A stretch of DNA of 64,000 nucleotides from Halomonas ventosae. GTDB lineage: Bacteria > Pseudomonadota > Gammaproteobacteria > Pseudomonadales > Halomonadaceae. The notes under the pieces were generated by a model, which was given only the letters and a program-made list of their open reading frames with translations, made no database searches and was not told where the DNA came from. Shown here piece by piece: positions 16,031-25,063 of the stretch (its first letter is position 1; each line of letters begins with the position of its first letter). The stretch is from contig NZ_SNZJ01000009.1 in the NCBI RefSeq assembly GCF_004363555.1, positions 62,001 through 126,000 on the forward strand, read 5' to 3'. The translations under genes were made by a program, and so were the position numbers.

Positions 16031-16540
16031 ATGCGTGATTCGCCCCTGAACGCAGGGCGGGCCTGGCTGCCCGCCCTGCTGCTGTGTGCGGGTCTCGTCC
16101 TGGCCGGCCCGGCGGCAGGCCAGGACGAGGCCCGGCTGGAGGTGCTGGACGCCGAGGGCGAACACCTGGTGAGCCTGCCGATGCCCGAGGGGGAGGGTTG
16201 GTGCCTGGAGTGGAACCACTCGGTCGAGGGGTTCCCGGTGCTGGACTGCTATCGCCACCGGGAGGGGCGCATGGTGCTCGAGCGCAGCCACCTGCCTGAC
16301 TTCGCGGCGGGGCTCGACCATATCCCCGGGCGCGGTCGCCAGGTCTCCGACGGCGAGGGCGGCTACTGGATCGAGGCGATCGACGAGCCGGTACCCGGCA
16401 ATGCTTATCGGCTTCGGGTGGGCGCCATGCGCGTCGACCACCGCCTGGTGGTGGACGGCGAGCGCATCAGCCTGAGCGGACTGGCCGCGAACCGGCGAGT
16501 GACGATCCGCCTGAGCTTGGCTGCCGCTTCCCCTGACTGA
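16031..16540 (+). CDS. DUF1850 protein of the TAXI-TRAP operon
   Basis: A 169-residue protein with an N-terminal signal or anchor (ALLLCAGLVLAGPAAG) and a domain carrying CLEWNHSVEGFPVLDCYR, the DUF1850 signature. It starts 4 bp after the binding-protein stop and ends 25 bp before the permease. DUF1850 genes commonly sit between these two components in TAXI systems, so it is probably an envelope accessory subunit of unknown function. The conserved Cys pair could be disulfide-bonded in the periplasm. Confidence 0.85.
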   Translation: MRDSPLNAGRAWLPALLLCAGLVLAGPAAGQDEARLEVLDAEGEHLVSLPMPEGEGWCLEWNHSVEGFPVLDCYRHREGRMVLERSHLPDFAAGLDHIPGRGRQVSDGEGGYWIEAIDEPVPGNAYRLRVGAMRVDHRLVVDGERISLSGLAANRRVTIRLSLAAASPD

Positions 16541-16565
16541 ACGACAACCCTTCGAGAGAACCACG

Positions 16566-18575
16566 ATGAGCGATTCGGGTACCTCCCCCATCATTCCCGG
16601 CAGCCAGGCGAACCATTCCCGCCCGGTGCTGTGGCTGATCACCCTGGTAGCGGTGGGACTGTCACTGTTCCAGCTCTACTCCGCCGGCATCCAGCCGCTG
16701 GGCCTCTTCTACCAGCGCAGCATCCACCTGATGCTGATCATGATGCTGGCCTTCCTTATGTTCCCGCTGCTGGGGCCGAAGCATGATCGGGGCCCGATCA
16801 GTGGCCTGATCGACGCGGTCTTCCTCGGCGGGGCGCTGGTCACCGGTGGCTACCTGGTGCTCTATCTCGACGAGATCATCAACCGCGCCGGCTTCTGGAG
16901 CCAGACCGACATCGTGGTCGGCTGCATCGCCACCGTCACCGTCCTCGAGGCGGCGCGCCGGGCGGTAGGCCTGGGCATGACCATCATCGGCGTGGTCGCG
17001 ATCCTCTACGCCTTCGCCGGCCCGCGCGGCGAGCTGCCATGGCTCGGCCAGTTCCTGCCCGGCATCCTCGAGCACCGCGGCTACAACCTGGACCGCCTGG
17101 TGGGCCAGCTCTACCTGGGCCAGGAGGGCATCTTCGGCCTGCCCATGGGCGTGGCGGCCACCTACATCTTCATCTTCGTGCTGTTCGGTGCCTTCCTGGA
17201 AATCACCGGCGCGGGCAAGTTCTTCATCGACCTGGCCTATGCCGCCACCGGCCGCCAGCGCGGCGGCCCGGCCAAGGCGGCGGTGATCGCCTCGGCGGGC
17301 ATGGGCTCGATCTCCGGCAGCGCCATCGCCAACGTGGTGACCACCGGGGCCTTCACCATCCCGCTGATGAAGCGCCTGGGCTACAAGCCCCACCAGGCCG
17401 GCGGCATCGAGGCGGCGGCCTCCACCGGCGGGCAGATCATGCCGCCGCTGATGGGCGCCGGGGCCTTCCTGATTGCCGAGTACACCCGGATGCCCTACCT
17501 CGAGGTGGTCAAGGTCAGCATCCTGCCGGCCATCATGTACTTCGCCACCGTCTACCTCTTCGTGCACATCATCGCCCTGAAGCAGGGCATGCAGGGCATG
17601 GCGCGCTCGGAGCTGCCCCAGATGCGCGACGTGATGGGGGCCGGCTGGCACTTCCTGCTGCCGCTGCTGGTGCTGGTGTGGCTGCTGGTGATGAACATGT
17701 CGCCGATGCGGGTCGGCTACTACGCGATCCTCACCATGCTGGCCGTGGCGGTGCTGCGTTTCGCGGTGTGGTTCCTGTTCATCGCGCCGCGCGAGGGGCA
17801 GAAGGTGACCGGGGAGACGCTGCGCGAGGCGCTCAAGGCCGGGCTGGTCAAGCTGGTCGGCGGCCTGGAGCTGGGCGCGCGCAATGCCGTGGCCGTCTCC
17901 ATGGCCTGCGCCGTGGCCGGCGTGATCGTCGGCGTGGTGGGCCTGACCGGGCTGGGGCTGAAGTTCTCCTCGATGATGATGGCCTTCTCCGGCGGCAACC
18001 TGCTGCTGGCGCTGGTGATGGTGCTGCTGGCCAGCCTGGTGCTGGGCATGGGGCTGCCGGTCACCGCTAGCTACATCGTGCTGATCGTGCTGGTGGGCCC
18101 GGCGCTGACCGCCGAGTTCGGGGTGCCGCTGCTGATCGCCCACCTGGTGGTGTTCTGGTACTCCCAGGATTCCAACGTCACGCCGCCCATCGCGCTCGCC
18201 GGCTTCGCCGGCGCGGCGATCGCCGGGGCCAAGCCCATGGACACCGGCTTCCAGGCCTGGAAGTTTGCCAAGGGGCTCTACCTGATCCCGCTGTTCATGG
18301 TCTACAACCCGGAGATCATCATGGGCGGGCCGCTGCCCTTGCTGGTGTGGACGGCCTTCACCGGGCTGCTGGCCCTGGGGGCCTTCGCCGCGGCCCTGGA
18401 AGGGTACCTGTTCACCCGCATGTCCTGGCCGGTGCGCCTGGTGCTGCTGCCGGCGATCGTCGCGGTCTTCTACCCGAGCCTCGCGGTGGAAGTCGCCGGC
18501 GCGGCGGTGATGGCGCTGGCGCTGGCCGGCAACTGGCTGGCCAGCCGCCGCGAGGCAGGGGCACCGGCCGGCTGA
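16566..18575 (+). CDS. Fused TRAP transporter permease (DctQM-type, TAXI system)
   Basis: A 669-residue inner-membrane protein in which the small and large TRAP permease subunits are fused, the usual arrangement for TAXI systems. It has many hydrophobic segments and the large-subunit motifs GSISGSAIANVVTTGAFTIP and IMPPLMGAGAFLIAEY, with GMGLPVTASYIV in the C-terminal half. It uses the sodium gradient to import the ligand carried by the 15067 protein. Last gene of the operon; a strong terminator follows 15 bp downstream. Confidence 0.93.
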   Translation: MSDSGTSPIIPGSQANHSRPVLWLITLVAVGLSLFQLYSAGIQPLGLFYQRSIHLMLIMMLAFLMFPLLGPKHDRGPISGLIDAVFLGGALVTGGYLVLYLDEIINRAGFWSQTDIVVGCIATVTVLEAARRAVGLGMTIIGVVAILYAFAGPRGELPWLGQFLPGILEHRGYNLDRLVGQLYLGQEGIFGLPMGVAATYIFIFVLFGAFLEITGAGKFFIDLAYAATGRQRGGPAKAAVIASAGMGSISGSAIANVVTTGAFTIPLMKRLGYKPHQAGGIEAAASTGGQIMPPLMGAGAFLIAEYTRMPYLEVVKVSILPAIMYFATVYLFVHIIALKQGMQGMARSELPQMRDVMGAGWHFLLPLLVLVWLLVMNMSPMRVGYYAILTMLAVAVLRFAVWFLFIAPREGQKVTGETLREALKAGLVKLVGGLELGARNAVAVSMACAVAGVIVGVVGLTGLGLKFSSMMMAFSGGNLLLALVMVLLASLVLGMGLPVTASYIVLIVLVGPALTAEFGVPLLIAHLVVFWYSQDSNVTPPIALAGFAGAAIAGAKPMDTGFQAWKFAKGLYLIPLFMVYNPEIIMGGPLPLLVWTAFTGLLALGAFAAALEGYLFTRMSWPVRLVLLPAIVAVFYPSLAVEVAGAAVMALALAGNWLASRREAGAPAG

Positions 18576-18590
18576 GAGTTGCGGCGAGAC

Positions 18591-18629
18591 GCGCAGGGCC
18601 CGCCCGGGGTTGCCGGGCGGGCCCTGCGC
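18591..18629. terminator. Terminator between TRAP permease and lipoprotein genes
   Basis: A perfect 17-bp stem (arm starting GCGCAGGGCCCG) with a 5-nt loop, followed by ATTTC. It lies between two convergent genes and probably ends both transcripts. Confidence 0.8.
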
Positions 18630-18645
18630 ATTTCGGCCTGTGGGC

Positions 18646-19170
18646 TTACTGGGAAGTGGACGTCTCGGTCTCGGCGTCGACATCGGCCTCGGCATCGGCT
18701 TCCGCCTCGGCCTCTGCGGTGGTTTCGTCACCCTCGGCGTCCAGGGCGTCGCCGGCGTCCTCCATCGCCTGTTCCGTCTCCTCGGCGGCCTCGTCCAGTG
18801 CCTCTCCAGCGTCGTCGGCGGCCTGCTCGGCCTCCGCTTCCGTGGCCTCGGCGGCCTCGCCGGTTTCCTGGGCGGCCTCGTCACCCGCGGCCTCCAGGGC
18901 GTCGCCGGCGTCCTCCATCGCCTGTTCCGTCTCGTCGGCGGCCTCGTCCAGCGCCTCGCCAGCGTCGTCGGCAGCCTGTTCGGCTTCCGCTTCCGTGGCC
19001 TCGGCAGTCTCCTCGGCGGCCTGCTCTGCCGATTCTTCTGCCTGCTGGAGCTCCTGCTCGGCCGTCTCTTCCTGCTGTGTGGCCTGGTCGGTCGGTTCGC
19101 TGTCAGAGTCGCAGCCGACGAGCAGCAGTGAGCCGGCCAGTGCCGTGGTGAAGATCAGTGAACGCTTCAT
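18646..19170 (-). CDS. Ala/Glu-rich repeat lipoprotein
   Basis: A 174-residue lipoprotein. A positively charged start and hydrophobic stretch lead to the lipobox LLVGC. The rest is almost only Ala, Glu, Asp, Gln and Thr, strongly acidic and predicted helical or coiled-coil. It contains two near-identical 42-residue repeats (EATEAEAEQAADDAGEALDE...) offset by 51 residues. The ATG at 19170 is preferred over that at 19176 because AAGGAG then sits seven bases upstream. It may be an outer-membrane lipoprotein bridging to the cell wall, but I recognise no characterised family. Confidence 0.8.
   Translation of the reverse strand: MKRSLIFTTALAGSLLLVGCDSDSEPTDQATQQEETAEQELQQAEESAEQAAEETAEATEAEAEQAADDAGEALDEAADETEQAMEDAGDALEAAGDEAAQETGEAAEATEAEAEQAADDAGEALDEAAEETEQAMEDAGDALDAEGDETTAEAEAEADAEADVDAETETSTSQ
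18724..19002 (-). repeat. Two ~126-bp direct repeats within the lipoprotein gene
   Basis: Copies at 18724-18849 and 18877-19002 are nearly identical, with differences mostly at third codon positions. The 153-bp period is a multiple of three, so unit loss or gain would keep the frame. Confidence 0.85.
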
Positions 19171-19401
19171 GGTCATTCTCCTTGAGGGTTTCCAGGTGGG
19201 CTTGTCCTTGCTGCCCCCTCACCATGACCCTAGCAACGAAAGTCGCATCCAGCATGCAAGCCGCTGTCTTCTTCCGGCGACAGGAGGGGAGGGGAAGAGG
19301 CTGGCCGAGTGGTCAAGATGACTGCGAAGGCCCGCAGCGCTAGAATGGCCGGCTTTTCCGCACTCTACTACCGTACTGAGGCAGTCGCCGAGGAGCAGGC
19401 C

Positions 19402-19914
19402 ATGCAGTCCGATACACAGGCGCCGAAGGTCGGCGTGATCATGGGGTCGAAGTCCGACTGGCCGGTGATGGAGCATGCCGTGGCGATGCTCGAGCGGCTT
19501 GGCGTGCCCTGCGAGACCCGGGTGGTCTCCGCCCACCGCACCCCCGACCTGCTGTTCGACTACGCCAAGGGAGCGGCCGAGCGCGGCCTGCAGGTGATCA
19601 TCGCCGGCGCCGGCGGGGCCGCCCACCTGCCGGGGATGGTGGCCTCCCAGACCGCGCTGCCGGTGCTCGGCGTGCCGGTGGAGTCCAAGGCGCTCAAGGG
19701 GCTGGACTCGCTGCTTTCCATCGTGCAGATGCCCGGCGGCATCGCCGTGGGCACGCTCGCCATCGGCAAGGCCGGCGCCACCAATGCCGGCCTTCTGGCC
19801 GCACAGATCGTCGGCCTGCAGGATGCGACGGTGCGCACCGCCGTGGAGGCCTTCCGCGCCGAGCAGACCCGAACGGTGCTCGACAATCCCGATCCCCGGC
19901 CTGACAGCGAATGA
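19402..19914 (+). CDS. purE: N5-carboxyaminoimidazole ribonucleotide mutase PurE
   Basis: A 170-residue class I PurE that converts N5-CAIR to CAIR in purine synthesis. The family blocks are clear: [23 protein letters not shown] with the active-site His, [14 protein letters not shown] and [11 protein letters not shown]. The start is placed at the ATG with GAGGAG upstream, which gives the usual PurE length. PurK follows after 11 bp, so the two act as an operon on the ATP-dependent carboxylation route. Confidence 0.96.
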   Translation: MQSDTQAPKVGVIMGSKSDWPVMEHAVAMLERLGVPCETRVVSAHRTPDLLFDYAKGAAERGLQVIIAGAGGAAHLPGMVASQTALPVLGVPVESKALKGLDSLLSIVQMPGGIAVGTLAIGKAGATNAGLLAAQIVGLQDATVRTAVEAFRAEQTRTVLDNPDPRPDSE

Positions 19915-19925
19915 AGGAGCCCACC

Positions 19926-21038
19926 ATGAATATCGGCGTCCTGGGGGCCGGCCAGCTCGGCCGCATGCTGGCCCTCGCCGGCTACCCGCTGGCCAACCGC
20001 TTCACCTTCCTCGATACCACCGGCCACCCCAGCGCTGGCATCGGGGACGTGATGATCGACACCGACCGCAAGCACCTCGAGGCCTTCCTGGAGAAGGTCG
20101 ACCTGGTCACCTACGAGTTCGAGCACCTGCCGGTCTCGCTGGTGCAGGCGATCGAGGAGGTCAGGCCGGTCTTTCCCTCCAGCGAGGCGATCCGCGTCTG
20201 CCAGAACCGCGCCGAGGAGAAGGCGCTGTTCGACCGACTGGGCATTCCCACCCCGGCCTACCGCCTGGTGGAGCACGCCGACGAGCTGGAGGCCGCGGCC
20301 CGCGAGCTTGGCTGCCCGGTGGTGGCCAAGTCGGTCACCGAAGGCTACGACGGCAAGGGCCAGGCGGTGCTCAGGGATCCCGCCGAGGCCCATGACGCCT
20401 GGCGCGCGATCAACCACCCGCGGCTGGTCGTGGAAGCCTTCGTCGACTTCGTGCGCGAGGTGTCGATCATCGCCGTGCGCGGTCGTGACGGCGAGGTGGC
20501 CTTCTACCCCATGGCCGAGAACCAGCACGTGGACGGCATCCTGCGCTACTCCATCGCGCCCCTGCCGGACCTGGACGAGGGGGTCGAGCAGATCGCCGAC
20601 GGCTACATCCGTGCCCTGCTCGACGAGCTCGACTACGTGGGCGTGCTGACCCTGGAGCTCTTCCAGTGCGCCGACGGCAGCCTGCTGGCCAACGAGATGG
20701 CCCCCCGGGTGCACAACTCCGGCCACTGGTCGATCGACGGCGCGGTGACCAGCCAGTTCGAGAACCACCTGCGCGCCATCCAGGGCCTGCCGCTGGGCGA
20801 CACCTCGGCGCGCATGCCGACCTGCATGGTCAACGTGATCGGCCGCGAGGGCGAGGCGGCCGAGATCCTGGCCCTGCCGGACGCCCACCTGCATCGCTAC
20901 GACAAGAGCGAGCGAGCCGGGCGCAAGCTGGCCCACGTCAACCTGCTGGCGCCCACCCACGAGGCACTGCTGGAGCGGGTGCGCGCCTGCGCCGCCCTGC
21001 TGCCGGACGCCCCGGCACCGCGCTTCAGCTTCGAGTAG
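19926..21038 (+). CDS. purK: 5-(carboxyamino)imidazole ribonucleotide synthase PurK
   Basis: A 370-residue ATP-grasp enzyme that carboxylates AIR with bicarbonate and ATP to give N5-CAIR, the PurE substrate. It opens with the dinucleotide-like IGVLGAGQLGRML, and has the ATP-grasp lysine segment VVAKSVTEGYDGKGQ and the metal-binding NEMAPRVHNSGHW. AAGGAG lies ahead of the ATG. A terminator follows 25 bp past the stop. Confidence 0.96.
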   Translation: MNIGVLGAGQLGRMLALAGYPLANRFTFLDTTGHPSAGIGDVMIDTDRKHLEAFLEKVDLVTYEFEHLPVSLVQAIEEVRPVFPSSEAIRVCQNRAEEKALFDRLGIPTPAYRLVEHADELEAAARELGCPVVAKSVTEGYDGKGQAVLRDPAEAHDAWRAINHPRLVVEAFVDFVREVSIIAVRGRDGEVAFYPMAENQHVDGILRYSIAPLPDLDEGVEQIADGYIRALLDELDYVGVLTLELFQCADGSLLANEMAPRVHNSGHWSIDGAVTSQFENHLRAIQGLPLGDTSARMPTCMVNVIGREGEAAEILALPDAHLHRYDKSERAGRKLAHVNLLAPTHEALLERVRACAALLPDAPAPRFSFE

Positions 21039-21062
21039 GCCGGGCTCACCCGCCGCCATGAG

Positions 21063-21090
21063 GAAGGCCCCGCCGATGCGGGGCCTTCTT
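21063..21090 (+). terminator. Terminator after purK
   Basis: An 11-bp perfect stem (GAAGGCCCCGC and complement) with a 4-nt loop, followed by TTCGTT. It lies between convergent purK and the DUF2231 gene and may serve both strands. Confidence 0.75.
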
Positions 21091-21120
21091 CGTTGGTGCA
21101 GGGTATGGCAGAGGCGGGGG

Positions 21121-21672
21121 TCAGGTGGCCGTGCGGCGCCCCCTGAGTCCCACCACGGCACAGGCGACCCCGATGAGCACCATTACGGCACTGACCCAGA
21201 AAGGACTGTAGAAGGTGGTATAGACCTCCCAACCCATCAGGCCGAGGACATCGGAGAACAGCGTCGGAGCACCGACGAGATGGCCACCCAGGGTGCCGGC
21301 GGCGGCGAAGAACAGCCCGCCGATCAGCGCGAGGAGCACCAGTACCCAGCGCCGTGCGCCTTCGAAGGCCGCACTGCCGGCCCGCCAGACCAGCACGGTC
21401 AGCATGGTGAAGATACCCAGCGACCAGAACGCCATCAGGATGTGGTTGCGGGCCAGGGGGCTGTGGGTGCTGGCCTCCAGTGGCCAGACCAGGAACCCCG
21501 TGACGATGGCGGCCAGGGCGCCGAGCAGGCTGAGGACCAGCACCGGCAGCAGGGCGGCGCGACTGAGGTCGGCCATCCGGCCGGGCAGCAGGGCACCGAC
21601 CAGGATCATCAGGGTGGCGAGTGCCCAGAAGCCCAGCGGGAAGTGGACGAGCATATGGTGCATGCCGGTCAT
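21121..21672 (-). CDS. DUF2231-type membrane protein
   Basis: A 183-residue protein with about four hydrophobic segments and an N-terminal MHHMLVHFPLGFW, the histidine pattern typical of DUF2231 membrane proteins. The histidines in TM1 and in SPLARNHILMAFW could bind heme or quinone (inference). Its ATG overlaps the TGA of the heme-protein gene by 4 bp, so the two products are made together. I take it as the membrane partner of the ethylbenzene-dehydrogenase-like heme protein. Confidence 0.75.
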   Translation of the reverse strand: MTGMHHMLVHFPLGFWALATLMILVGALLPGRMADLSRAALLPVLVLSLLGALAAIVTGFLVWPLEASTHSPLARNHILMAFWSLGIFTMLTVLVWRAGSAAFEGARRWVLVLLALIGGLFFAAAGTLGGHLVGAPTLFSDVLGLMGWEVYTTFYSPFWVSAVMVLIGVACAVVGLRGRRTAT

Positions 21673-23108
21673 GAGCGGTCTCCTTCACGAGTGGTATGGA
21701 AGCCGGGAAGCAGGGCAAGGGTCACCCCGAGCATGGCGACCAGTCCGGCCAGCAGGGTCATCCACCAGCGCCAGGTGATGGCGTCGTTGAACTCCATCTC
21801 CACGCCGTAGAGCGCCAGCTGCTTCTCGCTGTGGCGCGCGCGCACCGGGGTGCCCTCGGCGATGTCCTCGGCACCGGCATGGGCGCGGCTGATCAGCAGC
21901 GGCCAGTCCACCTGACCGGGGTAGAAGAGGGTCATGTCGAACCAGTCATCGCTCCACTCGGGCGAACTCCCCGAGAAACTGACGGCCTGGAGGTCGGCGT
22001 CCCGCCCCAGCCCCAGGGAGTAGGGATGGGAGACATAGTGCCAGCGGCTGCCGGTGGCGTTGCGGTAGACGGCGATTCCGATGTCGTAGATTCCCTGCTC
22101 GGCGAGGATCTTGTCGTCCAGCGGGCTGCCGGTGTCCAGGTCGCGCACCAGGGTCACGTCCCAGTGGCCGTCCTCCCAGCGTGCCTGGCCGTGCACGGCG
22201 ATGCTGCCCCGCGAACCCTCGGGCTGGCGCAGCAGGCGGCGAGGGATGACGTCACCCTCCTGCCAGTCGTGGTCGGGGTCGAAGTCGGTCCGGTTCTCTT
22301 CCGACAGGTAGTAGAGGCCGTCGAAATCGACCTCGCCGGAGGTCACGTCCTCCCAGCGCAAGGCGCGCTGGCCGGTCTGCTCGGGGTCGAGCATCCAGCG
22401 TGGCTGGTTGGTGTCGCCATCCCAGTTGGTGGTATAGGGCCCCGAGCCGGCATCGCTGTTGCGGTATTCGCCGATCCACTGGTCGTCCGAGGCGCCGATG
22501 GGGTTGGAGCGTCCGGCCCGCCAGTGCCAGAGGTCGAGGAAATAGCCGGCCTCACGCTGGGCGGCGAGGACCTCGGCATCCGCCACGCTGCGCCAGTCGT
22601 TCTGGTCGCTGCGGGTGGCGGGCAGGTACTTGCGGACGTCGCTTTGCCCCAGCTGCTCCCCGAGATGGGGGTGCTCCGAGACCTCGGCCGGGCTGGCCGA
22701 ATCGCTGAAGAAGCGCATCCGGTCGCCCACGGTGATATAGCCGCCATAGCGGCCGAAGTCGGGGACCCCACCGTCGTCCACCAGCATGGCGACCCGGTCC
22801 TCGTAGGTGCCGTCGGGATCGGGACCCGGCCGGGAATTGCCGTGGCGGACCCACTCGCCCTCCGTGTAGCGCAGCATGTCGTGGTAGACATGGGCCTGCT
22901 CGGCGGGCCAGCGGTAGCGGAAGAAGATCTGCTCCTCGTTGTAGGCGGCCTGGACCTGCAGCGGCATGGTCAGCTCATCGGGGATCGAGATGTTGCGTTC
23001 CGGGTCGTCCTCGATCACCCCGGTTCCCTGGGTGACCCAGGCGAGGCCCAGCGCGACAGGCAACCCCAGGACCAGCCAGGGGGTGGTGCCCTTGTCTTGA
23101 CGTGCCAT
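21669..23108 (-). CDS. Ethylbenzene-dehydrogenase-type heme-binding protein, membrane anchored
   Basis: A 479-residue protein with an N-terminal membrane segment or signal (PWLVLGLPVALGLAWV, ~10-25), a large soluble domain and a C-terminal helix (LLAGLVAMLGVTLALLP). The soluble part resembles the heme b-binding gamma-subunit domain (EB_dh family) of ethylbenzene, selenate, chlorate and DMS dehydrogenases: IPDELTMPLQVQAAYNEEQIFFRYRW, EDRVAMLVDDG and GYITVGDRMRFF. No matching Mo catalytic subunit is adjacent. The ATG at 23108 has GGAG six bases upstream; the frame stays open far upstream by chance. It is divergent from a ferric-reductase-like gene with an FNR-like box between. Confidence 0.78.
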   Translation of the reverse strand: MARQDKGTTPWLVLGLPVALGLAWVTQGTGVIEDDPERNISIPDELTMPLQVQAAYNEEQIFFRYRWPAEQAHVYHDMLRYTEGEWVRHGNSRPGPDPDGTYEDRVAMLVDDGGVPDFGRYGGYITVGDRMRFFSDSASPAEVSEHPHLGEQLGQSDVRKYLPATRSDQNDWRSVADAEVLAAQREAGYFLDLWHWRAGRSNPIGASDDQWIGEYRNSDAGSGPYTTNWDGDTNQPRWMLDPEQTGQRALRWEDVTSGEVDFDGLYYLSEENRTDFDPDHDWQEGDVIPRRLLRQPEGSRGSIAVHGQARWEDGHWDVTLVRDLDTGSPLDDKILAEQGIYDIGIAVYRNATGSRWHYVSHPYSLGLGRDADLQAVSFSGSSPEWSDDWFDMTLFYPGQVDWPLLISRAHAGAEDIAEGTPVRARHSEKQLALYGVEMEFNDAITWRWWMTLLAGLVAMLGVTLALLPGFHTTREGDRS

Positions 23109-23253
23109 GTGAACTCCTGAATCAGAGGGTAAGGTGATGTGTTGGATCTTCAGTGTGGACCCTGGCGACCCCCATGGCATGACACAGGTCAAGTCGGCTG
23201 CGACAAGGCGCCACATCCGCTGATGGCGGGCCGTCGCGTGCCCGGGCCCGTGG

Positions 23254-23267
23254 GTGATCGGGATCAA
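23254..23267. promoter_or_regulatory. FNR/Anr-like box between divergent heme-module genes
   Basis: GTGATCGGGATCAA matches TTGAT-N4-ATCAA at 9 of 10 positions. It lies 86 bp upstream of the plus-strand flavoprotein start and 145 bp upstream of the minus-strand heme-protein start, so it could serve either or both. Confidence 0.55.
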
Positions 23268-23353
23268 GGAAACATCGACTCGTGACGCTTTCCATTGCTC
23301 CCGGCACGACCAGGGCAACAATGGGAGGACGACACCGGGGCAGGGGAGGGAAG

Positions 23354-24646
23354 ATGCGACACCATCCGAGAACGGGCGATCTCGCCCTGGCGGCGGCGGT
23401 GCTGCTGCCGCTGGTGGTGGCCCTGCCGCGGTTGGGCTGGCCCGCCGATGATGCCGGCGCCTGGCTGGCCTGGGTCGGCCGTGCCGCAGGGATCCTGGGA
23501 CTCGCGATGCTGCTGCTGGCGGCGGCGACCAGCATCCGGGTGCCGGGCTGGGATCGTCCCTTTGGCGGTTTGGCCCGGCTCTGGCGCCTGCACCACGCCC
23601 TGGGCTTCGGTGCCTTCGTGCTGCTGATGGCCCACGCCCTGGCGCTGGCCCTGGCGGCGGTGCCGCTGGGAGTGCCGGTAGCGGTGGAGGTGCTCTTCCC
23701 GCCCCTCTCCCGAGGCCCCGTCTGGCTCGGCTGGCTGGCCTGGCTGGCGATGCTGCTGTTCCTCGCCCCCACCTTCGGCTTCTTCGGCCGGCCCCGCTAC
23801 CAGACCTGGAAGCGTCTTCACCTGTTGTCGGCCGCGGCCCTGCTGCTGGCCCTGGCCCACGCCCTGCCGCTGGCGGGGGAAGCCTGGCCCTGGTGGCTGC
23901 TGGGGCTGGCCGGCCTGGCGGCCATCGCCTGGCGCAAGCTGTTCTCGTCCCGGGCGCGACTGGCCTATCGCATCGAAGCGGTGGAGCCCCTGGCCCGCGG
24001 GGTGGTGGAGCTGGTACTCGCCCCCGAGGGGCGGCGGCTGGTCCACGAGCCCGGGCAGTTCGTCTACCTGGCCCCGCTGGACGAAGCACTCTCGGCCGGC
24101 CGCGGCGAGGAGCATCCCTATACCCTCGCCTCGGCCCCGGCCGATGAGTGCCTGCGCATCGGCATCAAGGACCTGGGCGATGCCAGCCATGCCCTGCAGT
24201 CGGTGACGCCGGGCTCGATGGTGCAGGTCGAGGGCCCCTACGGCGACTTCTTCGGCCGCCACCTGTCGCGTCGCCACCGGCTCTGGCTCGCCGGGGGCAT
24301 CGGCATCACGCCCTTCGTCGGCGGGGCCCGCGACCTGCTGGCCCGCGGGGCGGTGGAGGGGCAGGTGCTGCTGATCTACCTGGCCAACCGCCCGGAGCGG
24401 GCCTACTACCTGGAGGAGCTCGAGGCGATCGCCGAGCGGCTGGCGGGCTTCTCGGTGGTGTCGCACTACTACCTCGAACGGGGCGCCCTGGATGCGGCCT
24501 TCCTCGCCGCGCACTGCCCCGACGTCGCCGAGCGGGAGATCCACCTCTGTGGCCCGCCGGCCATGAACGCCCACCTGAGGCGACTGCTCGCCGGCCAGGG
24601 GGTGCCACGCTCACGCATCCATAGCGAGGTCCTCGATTTCCTGTGA
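23354..24646 (+). CDS. Ferric-reductase-like transmembrane flavoprotein
   Basis: A 430-residue protein. The N-terminal half has about six membrane helices with histidine pairs suited to heme b (RLHHALGFGAFVLLMAHAL and WKRLHLLSAAALLLALAHAL). The C-terminal half is a ferredoxin-reductase-type FAD/NAD(P)H module: PGQFVYLAP, HPYTLASAP for FAD, LAGGIGITPFVGG for the nucleotide, and LCGPPAMNAHL. It should pass NAD(P)H electrons to membrane heme and an outside acceptor. GGAGG precedes the ATG at 23354, and an earlier in-frame ATG lacks a ribosome site. Its stop overlaps the start of the cytochrome b5-like gene. Confidence 0.85.
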   Translation: MRHHPRTGDLALAAAVLLPLVVALPRLGWPADDAGAWLAWVGRAAGILGLAMLLLAAATSIRVPGWDRPFGGLARLWRLHHALGFGAFVLLMAHALALALAAVPLGVPVAVEVLFPPLSRGPVWLGWLAWLAMLLFLAPTFGFFGRPRYQTWKRLHLLSAAALLLALAHALPLAGEAWPWWLLGLAGLAAIAWRKLFSSRARLAYRIEAVEPLARGVVELVLAPEGRRLVHEPGQFVYLAPLDEALSAGRGEEHPYTLASAPADECLRIGIKDLGDASHALQSVTPGSMVQVEGPYGDFFGRHLSRRHRLWLAGGIGITPFVGGARDLLARGAVEGQVLLIYLANRPERAYYLEELEAIAERLAGFSVVSHYYLERGALDAAFLAAHCPDVAEREIHLCGPPAMNAHLRRLLAGQGVPRSRIHSEVLDFL

Positions 24647-24996
24647 ACACCGTCGCCTACACCGCCTTCGTCGCCTTCCTCTCCAGCGTGCTGACCCTGG
24701 TCTCGATCCATGCGCTCTCCTCGCCGGACGCGACGGTGCCCGGCAACCCGGAAGCCATCACCCGCGAGGAGCTGGCCCGCCACGACAGCGCCGAGAGCTG
24801 CTGGAAGGCCATCCATGGCACGGTCTATGACGTCACCGGCTTCATTCCCGACCACCCGACCCCCGCGGCGGTGATGCTCGAGTGGTGCGGCCGCGATGCC
24901 AGCCAGGCCTGGGAGAACAAGCGCCCCGGTCGGCCCCACAGCAGCTTTGCCGAAGGCATGCTGGAGCGCTTCCGGATCGGCCTGCTGGTCGACTAG
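24643..24996 (+). CDS. Membrane-anchored cytochrome b5-like heme protein
   Basis: A 117-residue protein starting with GTG, which overlaps the previous stop by 4 bp (GTGA). An N-terminal hydrophobic anchor (TAFVAFLSSVLTLVSIHAL) is followed by a cytochrome b5 fold: SCWKAIHGTVYDVTGFIPDHP and RPHSSFAEG. His in DHP and His in PHSS are the likely heme ligands; the classical HPGG is altered to HPTP. Probably an electron carrier for the ferric-reductase-like partner. Confidence 0.8.
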   Translation: MNTVAYTAFVAFLSSVLTLVSIHALSSPDATVPGNPEAITREELARHDSAESCWKAIHGTVYDVTGFIPDHPTPAAVMLEWCGRDASQAWENKRPGRPHSSFAEGMLERFRIGLLVD

Positions 24997-25063
24997 GCGG
25001 TTGCGTCGCCATGCTAGGCTGGGCGCTCGACAACCTGCCCCGCGCGATCAAGGAAACGACACC

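Noticed and set aside
16662..18884. Minus-strand frame opposite the fused TRAP permease
   Set aside because: Low-complexity shadow (His/Gln/Arg-rich), whereas the plus strand has TRAP motifs.
23109..24089. N-terminal extension of the ethylbenzene-dehydrogenase-like gene
   Set aside because: Pro/Arg/Ala-rich open frame over the divergent promoter and the ferric-reductase-like gene; a good ribosome site marks the start at 23108.
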